NCBI GenBank assembly: GCA_002499545.1
Contig: DAME01000030.1
Location: 1-6,235 of the forward strand
DNA length: 6,235 nt
Direction: 5' to 3'
Source: Euryarchaeota archaeon UBA88
GTDB taxonomy: Archaea; Thermoplasmatota; Poseidoniia; Poseidoniales; Poseidoniaceae
The stretch's first letter is position 1. Each line of letters opens with the position of its first letter. The position numbers and the translations under genes are program-made. This document shows positions 1 to 5,723 of the stretch, piece by piece. A model generated the notes under the pieces. The model had not been told where the DNA came from and did not search any database. It was given only the letters and a program-made list of their open reading frames with translations.

Positions 1-308
1 GCTTCTGTAGCGTCCACTGCCTTTCGTGCGCGCCAGGCACCAATGATGATTGCAGCGATGACGGTCAATGTCATGATGTTCGCTACAATCATGGCGATTG
101 ATTCGACTAAGATACCATAGACCAGCCACAATCCAAGAGCGAATGAAACTGCACCGAATGACGTGAGCGACAAACCTTCATGTTGTTTGTGAACCCATAC
201 TTCAATGATTTGAGGAACCCATGCAATGATTCCGATGAAGCCGGCAACAAGGCCGATTGCTTCAATCCACGGTTCTGCCATACCAATCGGCGATGGCCCA
301 ACCCACAT
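1..308 (-). CDS. SemiSWEET / PQ-loop (MtN3) small sugar transporter, 3' end cut by window edge
   Basis: This is a three-helix membrane protein of the SemiSWEET family, which forms homodimers that let small sugars cross the membrane by facilitated diffusion. Numbered from the start at 308, helix 1 is about residues 17-39 and carries the PQ-loop signature AWVPQ (Pro32-Gln33). Helix 2 is about 50-69 and helix 3 about 71-92, followed by a basic tail (WRARK). Trp61 and Asn77 are 16 residues apart, matching the sugar-contacting Trp/Asn pair known from bacterial SemiSWEETs. About 102 codons are visible with no stop, so only a short C-terminus is missing. The start at 308 was chosen because GAGG at 316-313 lies four bases upstream. 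Alternatives in frame are 323, whose ATG overlaps the upstream stop as TGATG, and 281 (MAEPW), which gives the most family-like length but has no SD site. It is the last visible gene of the leftward operon. The family call is firm; the substrate is unknown. Confidence 0.85.
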   Translation of the reverse strand, partial: MWVGPSPIGMAEPWIEAIGLVAGFIGIIAWVPQIIEVWVHKQHEGLSLTSFGAVSFALGLWLVYGILVESIAMIVANIMTLTVIAAIIIGAWRARKAVDATE

Positions 309-322
309 CAAACCTCGTACCA

Positions 323-1234
323 TCAGTTGTTTTTTGCCCACTGGGCTGGTGGCTTTGAGACGAAAACACGGGTAATGTTGGACCACGGAACCTTACGTGG
401 CTGCTTTTCGCCAACGACGTGCATTTCCAGTTCCATGGCGTATGGAATTTTAGCAACGATGTTCTTTCCGCTGGTTTTCAACGTTGCTTCACTGGGGTTG
501 TTCGAAAACAGCGACAACGGTGAACGGAGATGGTTGACTTCAACTTCAACCTGGCCTTGACGGTCAGAAAACCACGCTTTCAGTTGGTTCCCTAGTCCAA
601 GACCAAAGACGTCACCTTTGAGCATTAATCCACCGTTGAGGTGCACCTCATCCCACGTGTTGAAACCCTCCAAAGTTTCTACCAGGTTTGGATTCGCTTC
701 TCCGGGATTTGTCGTTTCAAGAATTTTGATAAAGCCGCTTTCATCGACCATTTCTGCTGCTAAATCTTTCGGAATTTTAGGCCACTCGAGTCGCTGGTGG
801 GTCATGGCAACAATAACCCGTACTGAGAGTTCATCCTCTGGAGAATTATCGAGGCGCTTGTTGTGCAGAGCGTTCAGGAGTTTTGCTTTGCGCGCAATTC
901 GGTCTGCAACCCCGTCATGATTGTGTTGTGTGCCGTTTTTCCGGTGCTGTACAAACTGATGTTCTTTGGTGATCACGAACGAGCCAGCCCACTGCTTCTG
1001 TTCGACGACAAGCATCGTGTTTCCACCAATCACGACCATGTCAATTTCTCTTCTCCCTCCATCGGGATCGGGTATTCGGACAGATTCGTAAATTTGCCAA
1101 CCATTCTCCCGTCCAGCAGCACGCGACAGTTTGCATAAGCGCATTTCAGCCAAGTCGCCAGCGCGGTGAATGTCGTCAGGAGGGTGCTTTAAGCAACGGG
1201 AGCGCCACCACTTCCATCGAACCTTCCACGACAT
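323..1234 (-). CDS. NERD (nuclease-related domain) protein with unassigned C-terminal region
   Basis: The N-terminal half matches the NERD domain, a predicted PD-(D/E)xK-like nuclease fold. Numbered from the ATG at 1234 (303 residues), it shows an early helix with AGDLAE (Glu30), then REID with Asp65, then VVEQKQWAG with Glu78, Lys80, Trp82 and Gly84. Asp65, Glu78 and Lys80 would be the catalytic D-ExK set, so the active site looks intact. The first 20 residues are rich in Trp, Lys and Arg. Residues about 190-303 are beta-rich and I cannot assign them to a family. No transmembrane segment is evident. The ATG at 1234 is preferred to the GTG at 1240 because GGTGAT at 1248-1243 lies eight bases upstream of it. 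That SD overlaps the HAD stop codon, so the two genes are probably translationally coupled. The stop at 325-323 overlaps a possible start of the SemiSWEET gene. Biological role, DNA or RNA target and partners are unknown. Confidence 0.85.
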   Translation of the reverse strand: MSWKVRWKWWRSRCLKHPPDDIHRAGDLAEMRLCKLSRAAGRENGWQIYESVRIPDPDGGRREIDMVVIGGNTMLVVEQKQWAGSFVITKEHQFVQHRKNGTQHNHDGVADRIARKAKLLNALHNKRLDNSPEDELSVRVIVAMTHQRLEWPKIPKDLAAEMVDESGFIKILETTNPGEANPNLVETLEGFNTWDEVHLNGGLMLKGDVFGLGLGNQLKAWFSDRQGQVEVEVNHLRSPLSLFSNNPSEATLKTSGKNIVAKIPYAMELEMHVVGEKQPRKVPWSNITRVFVSKPPAQWAKNN

Positions 1235-1242
1235 AGTCACGC

Positions 1243-1248
1243 ATCACC
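1243..1248 (-). promoter_or_regulatory. Shine-Dalgarno site of the NERD gene, overlapping the HAD stop
   Basis: GGTGAT on the minus strand matches the complement of the 16S 3' end and sits eight bases before the ATG at 1234. It contains the TGA stop of the HAD gene (1246-1244). It favours the ATG over the GTG at 1240, which would leave only two bases of spacing. Confidence 0.6.
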
Positions 1249-2032
1249 GGAGTAATTTATCAACACTTTCAACGATGACCGCGGGTTGCTGTTCTGCCCC
1301 TTCTGGTAGTTCGGCCACATCGGCCATCGTCGCTTCTCCTGAAAGGACCAATACGCCAACGCACCCTGCCCGTGAAGCCATCGCGATATCCGTGTACAGT
1401 CGATCTCCAACCATTGCACACCGTGCAGGATCTAAGCCGAGCGCCTCTATCTTGTGAAGGATCATTCCAGCATTGGGCTTGCCGCTGATGTGCACCGGGT
1501 CAACACCTGTCGTGACCTTGAGCAGTGCAAGATATGCTCCGACATCGGGCAATCCTCCGTCAGGCGACGGACATACCATGTCGGGATGGCTGGCGACCAA
1601 AGGAACCTCGGCATGCATGAAAATACTGGCTTTCGAGAGTTTCTCATAGTCAACTTCTGTGTCGTATCCAAGCACGACATACTGTGGGTTTTCGCTTCGC
1701 GTTGAGATTCCTTGTTGTTCAAGCATTTCTCGCATACCTTCAGTGCCGATGAGCCACGTTTCAGTGACCCCCTCCCGTCCGAGCCACGAAAGTAGGTCGT
1801 GGGTCGAGAGCAAGACATCTTCACTTTGCGCAGGTATTCCAAAGCCGTGGAGCTTCTTCAGGTATTGCGTCACTGAGCGGCTTGAATTGTTCGAGAGAAA
1901 GTATCGCTTTACACCACGGTCGTCGCATCGCTGAAGGAAATCGAGCGCTCCATCAATGAGACGGTCCCCGAGATAAATCGTTCCATCGAGGTCAAGGAAA
2001 ACCGCATCGATATTTTCCAGCCGTTCGTCCAT
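1244..2032 (-). CDS. HAD superfamily hydrolase, subfamily IIA (NagD-like phosphatase)
   Basis: This is a 262-residue cytoplasmic phosphatase with all four HAD motifs. Motif I is DLDGT, with nucleophile Asp14 and acid/base Asp16. Motif II is SNNSS, with Ser47. Motif III is SGKP, with Lys185. Motif IV is GDRLYTD, with Asp210 and Asp215 for Mg2+. A large cap domain lies between motifs II and III (about residues 75-180), which defines subfamily IIA, as in NagD, AraL, p-nitrophenylphosphatase, phosphoglycolate phosphatase and glycerol-phosphate phosphatases. Length is typical. These enzymes hydrolyse small phosphate monoesters, and family membership alone does not give the substrate. The start is well supported: GAGGTGA lies four bases before the ATG and overlaps the stop of the flavoprotein gene. 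The downstream NERD gene begins nine bases after this stop. Placement between a lipid-type reductase and a sugar transporter makes glycerol phosphate or a sugar phosphate reasonable guesses, no more. Confidence 0.93.
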   Translation of the reverse strand: MDERLENIDAVFLDLDGTIYLGDRLIDGALDFLQRCDDRGVKRYFLSNNSSRSVTQYLKKLHGFGIPAQSEDVLLSTHDLLSWLGREGVTETWLIGTEGMREMLEQQGISTRSENPQYVVLGYDTEVDYEKLSKASIFMHAEVPLVASHPDMVCPSPDGGLPDVGAYLALLKVTTGVDPVHISGKPNAGMILHKIEALGLDPARCAMVGDRLYTDIAMASRAGCVGVLVLSGEATMADVAELPEGAEQQPAVIVESVDKLLR

Positions 2033-2036
2033 GTTC

Positions 2037-2043
2037 TCACCTC
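2037..2043 (-). promoter_or_regulatory. Strong Shine-Dalgarno site of the HAD gene, overlapping the flavoprotein stop
   Basis: GAGGTGA on the minus strand is the best ribosome binding site in the window, four bases before the ATG at 2032. It overlaps the TGA at 2044-2042 that ends the flavoprotein gene, so terminating ribosomes would be placed to reinitiate on the HAD gene. Confidence 0.75.
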
Positions 2044-3430
2044 AGAATAACAGTGTCTTCATCATGAACCAAGGGGAATGGAGGTTCTCTTGCGCCTCTT
2101 TACTGGCAATCATTTCAGTCATCATCTCTTGCAACGCAGGTTTCTTTTCTGCCTTTCCTACAAACCAGTTGAGCAGCCACGACTTCCGACTCAGCTTTTG
2201 CATTCGGAACGAATTGGTGAGTTCTGGTCCAAGGACCTTCCATACTTCGTCTTGGTAGTCCAAGAACGGTTTCTTGTCAATGATATGATTCGCAGCAATA
2301 TGGCCGGTCACCAATGCATTTCCAACGCCTTCTCCAGAGAATGGGTCGACCAATGAAGCAGCATCACCAACCAAACGAATACCGTTCATCGAGGAGCGAC
2401 GTGGTTGGTTTTTAGCACCCTTTCTCGGTGAGCCAAAGGGCAACTGCCATCCACGAGAAGAGCCTCGAATCATTTCAGCATCTGCAAATCTGTCTTTGAA
2501 CATCGGGTGGTTTGCAATCACGTCGGCTTGGAGGGCTCGTAGTTTCTTTTTCTGTTTGTCAAGCAGTCCATTGACCATGCCAATGCCTACATTCACCACG
2601 TTTTCTGAAACTGGGAAAAGCCAAAAATATCCGGGAATAACGGTGTCAACAAAGTGAATTTCGATGTCGCCAATGTTGTCGCCGCAACCTTTGACATTGC
2701 GCCAGTATTCACGGTAACCTCCACAATAGTGGTCTTTGTGTTCCATCGGTTCACTGTACGATGATTCGACTACGGCACGGGCGACTGGGCAGCGGTAACC
2801 TCCAGCACCTACTAATTCACGAGAGTAAAATGTAAAGGTTTCACCGTTTTTTCGCCCCCCGATTTCAACGACGATGCCCTTTGCATGACGTGCATCCCCG
2901 CTTCCTTCACCAGGATCTTCTCCACCGTATCCATCATCGAACAGAACAGAGCGAACTTCACCGCCTTGGATGACGCTACCGCCGGCCACTCGAACGTGGT
3001 CCTGGCAGCGATTGAACAGCAGCGAATCAAACTGTGCCCGGGGAAGTGAATATCCCGCTTCCAGTCGAGCAACGTCTTCTTCTGGCAACGGCACGCGAAC
3101 AGTACTTCCTTTCGGTGAAGAGAAGACGATACCTGTGACGCGGAAATGCGGTGTTGCTTCCAAGTCGGCTTTAACGCCCAAATCACGAACGTGTGAAAGT
3201 GATTTTCCACCAACCGCATCGCCACATATCTTGTCTCGTGGCCATACGGCTTTTTCGATTAACAGTACCTTCGCCCCAGCCTTGGCCAGATAGCCTGCAG
3301 CCGCAGATCCACCCGGTCCGCCGCCGACTACTATTGCATCAAATTCCGTACCATTTTTCGGGATTTCTCCCGTATCTATCGGTTGTTCCCAAGAACGAAC
3401 TACAGCGACACTCTCTGCTGACATGGACAT
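2042..3430 (-). CDS. Geranylgeranyl reductase family FAD-dependent oxidoreductase
   Basis: This flavoprotein is predicted to hydrogenate double bonds of geranylgeranyl chains, as in maturation of archaeal ether lipids, probably at the membrane face. Numbered from the ATG at 3430 (462 residues), FDAIVVGGGPGGS (30-42) is the Rossmann FAD-binding motif, with Glu59 expected to hold the ribose. KICGD (67-71) is the family's cysteine-containing motif. YFWLFP (268-273), eight residues, then GIG (282-284) fits the YxWxFPx7-8GxG motif of archaeal geranylgeranyl reductases. GDAASLVDPFSGEGVGNA (355-372) is the second FAD site. The usual GADG motif reads GAGG (208-211). No full membrane span is evident. 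The frame is open upstream to 3598, but residues there look unlike the family and overlap the divergent gene. Alternative starts are the ATG at 3424 and a GTG at 3442 with AAGGAG three bases upstream. It heads the leftward operon. Exact substrate (lipid, quinone or other prenyl chain) is not settled. Confidence 0.9.
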   Translation of the reverse strand: MSMSAESVAVVRSWEQPIDTGEIPKNGTEFDAIVVGGGPGGSAAAGYLAKAGAKVLLIEKAVWPRDKICGDAVGGKSLSHVRDLGVKADLEATPHFRVTGIVFSSPKGSTVRVPLPEEDVARLEAGYSLPRAQFDSLLFNRCQDHVRVAGGSVIQGGEVRSVLFDDGYGGEDPGEGSGDARHAKGIVVEIGGRKNGETFTFYSRELVGAGGYRCPVARAVVESSYSEPMEHKDHYCGGYREYWRNVKGCGDNIGDIEIHFVDTVIPGYFWLFPVSENVVNVGIGMVNGLLDKQKKKLRALQADVIANHPMFKDRFADAEMIRGSSRGWQLPFGSPRKGAKNQPRRSSMNGIRLVGDAASLVDPFSGEGVGNALVTGHIAANHIIDKKPFLDYQDEVWKVLGPELTNSFRMQKLSRKSWLLNWFVGKAEKKPALQEMMTEMIASKEAQENLHSPWFMMKTLLF

Positions 3431-3529
3431 ATCACATCTCACGCACTCCTTGAGTCTTAGCATTCTACGCAACGCCAAACCATGCTTCTCAACCGTTATA
3501 CTCATGCGTCGGATTGTCGAGCAGCGGCT
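3431..3529. promoter_or_regulatory. Divergent intergenic region carrying promoters for both operons
   Basis: These 99 bases lie between the starts of the leftward flavoprotein operon and the rightward permease-PLP enzyme pair, so they must hold both promoters unless transcription enters from outside. The only TATA-like element I see is at 3495-3501. I find no operator-like inverted repeat of useful length, no RNA gene and no supported small ORF. Confidence 0.6.
3495..3501. promoter_or_regulatory. TATA-like box A, near-symmetric, possibly serving both directions
   Basis: GTTATAC reads GTATAAC on the other strand, so it offers a TATA-like core both ways. On the plus strand it lies about 30 bases before the ATG at 3530, fitting a leaderless or short-leader transcript for the permease, which has no SD site. 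On the minus strand it would start a transcript near 3472 with a leader of about 40 bases before the flavoprotein ATG. The adjacent BRE is not clearly purine-rich, so this is tentative. Confidence 0.35.
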
Positions 3530-4501
3530 ATGGAGGAAGTGTCGCGGTCCAACTCTGTTGGACTCGAAGCCAACCCCTCCACTCCGCAAATGCGTCAAAA
3601 GGCTTTGATTGCCCTGCTAATTGTGACCTCGGTATGGGGTGCGACGTTTATCTGGATGAAACAGGCACTCAATGCCCTTGAACCTCAAATTGAACTGTAC
3701 GGCAGTGAAGAAGTCGTTGGCGTTCTGGTCGCTGCTCGATTTGCGGTTGCAACCCTGGTGATGATGTTCTTTTCAAAAGCCAGGGCGGCCCTTGCTGATC
3801 CAGAGCAGTGGAAAGGAGGCTTGATTCTTGGAGGCTTGATGCTTGTCGGCTTCGTGACACAGATGATTGGATTAGACGACATCAACCCATCTGTTTCAGC
3901 GTTTCTAACCTCGCTGTATGTTGTATTCACCGCCCTTTTCACGGTAGCAATGACGCGTAGCCGACCTTCGCGCAGCCTCATTTTCGGCGTCGTGCTTGCA
4001 ACGCTTGGGGCTGGCTTCATCGAAGGCCCACCCCACCTCACGTGGGGAATGGGCGAAGTGCTGACAGTCGCATGCGCTGTTTTCTTCGCCCTCCACATTA
4101 TTTACACCCAGAAAATCACTCAAAAATTGGACCCAATCGGTGTGACTCAAACCTCGTTTGCAGTGGTGACACTCGGCTCGATTTTATTCGTGTTCTTACT
4201 TGGAGGAGGAACCTCTTCCAACCAGTGGTCCTATGTTTTCAATGACGGCGTCTTTCTTCCCGTACTCTTGCTTGGAATTGGGGGGTCGTTTTTTTGCCTT
4301 CTACTGCTCAACATGTTTCAACGCTATCTTCATCCAATACAAGCTGCGATTATTTACGCCCTTGAACCCGTTTGGGCCACCATCTATGGCTTAGGTCTCG
4401 GATTGGTCGACTGGACTTTCTGGATTTTAATTGGGGGAGGGGCCCTTTTCATTGGCAACATCGGTGTAGAAATTTTCTCAAACGCGGGTGGGGAAGAGTA
4501 A
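3530..4501 (+). CDS. EamA/DMT-superfamily 10-helix permease
   Basis: This is an inner-membrane permease of the drug/metabolite transporter superfamily, whose members move amino acids, nucleotide sugars or other small metabolites. Numbered from the ATG at 3530 (323 residues), ten hydrophobic segments fall at about 23-43, 62-80, 95-114, 119-140, 147-164, 171-192, 203-224, 239-260, 265-289 and 293-314. This is the usual two five-helix EamA repeats. The first helix has the typical SVWGATFIWMK pattern, and EPVWATIYG (279-287) near the end of repeat two is characteristic. The start at 3530 is preferred for its spacing from the TATA-like box; the ATG at 3590 would also leave helix 1 intact, and the frame is open back to 3482. 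No SD is seen, consistent with leaderless translation. The PLP enzyme gene follows 35 bases later and is probably co-transcribed, so a sulfur-containing or other amino acid is a possible substrate. Substrate cannot be read from sequence. Confidence 0.9.
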   Translation: MEEVSRSNSVGLEANPSTPQMRQKALIALLIVTSVWGATFIWMKQALNALEPQIELYGSEEVVGVLVAARFAVATLVMMFFSKARAALADPEQWKGGLILGGLMLVGFVTQMIGLDDINPSVSAFLTSLYVVFTALFTVAMTRSRPSRSLIFGVVLATLGAGFIEGPPHLTWGMGEVLTVACAVFFALHIIYTQKITQKLDPIGVTQTSFAVVTLGSILFVFLLGGGTSSNQWSYVFNDGVFLPVLLLGIGGSFFCLLLLNMFQRYLHPIQAAIIYALEPVWATIYGLGLGLVDWTFWILIGGGALFIGNIGVEIFSNAGGEE

Positions 4502-4526
4502 ATGAAGAGCAACGATTCGGGTGAAT

Positions 4527-4531
4527 GAGGG
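4527..4531 (+). promoter_or_regulatory. Shine-Dalgarno site deciding the PLP enzyme start
   Basis: GAGGG lies five bases before the ATG at 4537. The in-frame ATG at 4525 has GGTGA directly abutting it with no spacing, so the site supports the downstream start. Confidence 0.55.
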
Positions 4532-4536
4532 ATTGT

Positions 4537-5721
4537 ATGACGGACGGCGAAAATTCAAATTTCAAAGGCTTCGGAAGCAAGGCAGTGCACAGCGGAACGA
4601 ACCATGTTGGCGATGCTGTGAACACTCCAATCTTTCAATCGTCAACCTACAAACTCACCGATGAGCGCTATGCTGGATGGGCGGCAGGCGCTCAACATAC
4701 GCTGCTGTATGCTCGCCTTTCTTCCGTCAATTCTGACGCCGTAGCTCAAAAACTCGCTGCTCTAGAAGGCGGAGAAGATGCTGAAACCTTCGCCTCCGGT
4801 ATGGCGGCGATTTCGACCACGTTGATGGCACTTGTTTCGTCTGGCGATCACATCGTCGCATCAACCGATGTTTACGGTGGTACCTACGGACTTTTGACAG
4901 AAGAACTGCCGCGGTTTGGCATTGAAACAACGATGGCCGACATGCGCGACCCAGCATCTTATGAAGCGGCTATTCAGCCAAACACCAAGATACTCTACAT
5001 CGAAACCCTGACCAATCCTGTTCTCAAAGTCTGCGACATTCCCGCAATGGTTGAACTTGCAAAGAGGCACAATCTTTTGTGCATTATCGACAACACATTC
5101 ACCTCGCCTTGGGGATGTCAGCCGCTATCGATGGGTGTTGACTTAGTGATACATTCGACCACGAAATACCTCGGTGGGCACTCCGATATCATCGGTGGCG
5201 CTGTTGTCGGCTCGAAAGAACTCATCGCCCAAATTTTCCCTCGCAAGGTTCACTTCGGTGGCAGTCCAGATCCACACAACTGCTACTTGCTTGAACGAGG
5301 TATGCGAACATTGCACGTCCGCATGCCCGTACTGTGTGAAAACGCAGCCACCCTTGCCCGAAGATTGGAAGCTCACCCGTTGATTGAACGCGTGAACCAT
5401 CCATCGCTTCCTTCACACGATGATTATGATGTTGCTCAACGAGTCATGCCCAAAGGTACTGGCATGATTGGCTTTGTCGTGAAAGGTGGCGATGAAGCGG
5501 CCTTGAAGTTCATGCGAGGCCTTGAGATGATTTACGAAGCGACCAGCCTGGGTGGTGTCGAATCCCTGGTTGAATGCCCGTTCAATTCCAGCCACATGAT
5601 GATTCCAGAAGATGTTCGCCACGCAGCAGGTCTCGTATCAGGCTATGTCCGAATGAGTATTGGAATTGAAGACGTAGAAGACTTGTGGGCCGACCTTGAG
5701 CGCGGCTTCGCCAATCTTTGA
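4537..5721 (+). CDS. Cys/Met metabolism PLP-dependent enzyme (cystathionine gamma-lyase/gamma-synthase-like)
   Basis: This is a fold-type I PLP enzyme of the trans-sulfuration family, acting in the cytosol on homocysteine, cystathionine or related sulfur amino acids, normally as a tetramer. Numbered from 4537 (394 residues, typical length), Tyr58 and Arg60 in YAR should reach the PLP phosphate of the neighbouring subunit. SGM (87-89) is the phosphate loop, Tyr113 in VYGGT stacks on PLP, Asp185 in IIDNTF pairs with the ring nitrogen, and Lys210 in HSTTKY is the Schiff-base lysine. Arg372 in YVRMSIGIE binds the substrate carboxylate. Two places differ from textbook members: the usual RxGNPT after the YxR is replaced by RLSSVNSD, and the residue before SLGG is Thr336 where cystathionine lyases and synthases have Glu. 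The VYGGT loop lacks the cysteine of methionine gamma-lyases. The start at 4537 rather than 4525 is set by the GAGGG site. The family is certain; the reaction is not. Confidence 0.9.
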   Translation: MTDGENSNFKGFGSKAVHSGTNHVGDAVNTPIFQSSTYKLTDERYAGWAAGAQHTLLYARLSSVNSDAVAQKLAALEGGEDAETFASGMAAISTTLMALVSSGDHIVASTDVYGGTYGLLTEELPRFGIETTMADMRDPASYEAAIQPNTKILYIETLTNPVLKVCDIPAMVELAKRHNLLCIIDNTFTSPWGCQPLSMGVDLVIHSTTKYLGGHSDIIGGAVVGSKELIAQIFPRKVHFGGSPDPHNCYLLERGMRTLHVRMPVLCENAATLARRLEAHPLIERVNHPSLPSHDDYDVAQRVMPKGTGMIGFVVKGGDEAALKFMRGLEMIYEATSLGGVESLVECPFNSSHMMIPEDVRHAAGLVSGYVRMSIGIEDVEDLWADLERGFANL

Positions 5722-5723
5722 GT

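Noticed and set aside
180..560. 126-codon open frame on the plus strand
   Set aside because: It lies opposite the NERD and SemiSWEET genes, its product has no recognisable motif, and both minus-strand frames show clear family features.
1462..1842. 126-codon open frame on the minus strand within the HAD gene
   Set aside because: It is a shifted frame inside a HAD gene whose four motifs all lie in the other frame; the product looks random in composition.
3431..3598. Extension of the flavoprotein frame upstream to 3598
   Set aside because: The 56 extra residues lack family similarity, have a Cys/Arg-rich random look and would overlap the divergent permease gene. Flavoproteins of this family begin shortly before the Rossmann motif.
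3685..4098. 137-codon open frame on the minus strand across the permease gene
   Set aside because: It is the complement of a hydrophobic 10-helix permease frame; its Thr/Arg/Pro-rich product is typical of antisense shadows.
4502..4528. Eight-codon ORF (MKSNDSGE) between permease and PLP enzyme
   Set aside because: It could act as a coupling mini-ORF because it starts next to the permease stop, but it has no SD of its own and is short enough to arise by chance.
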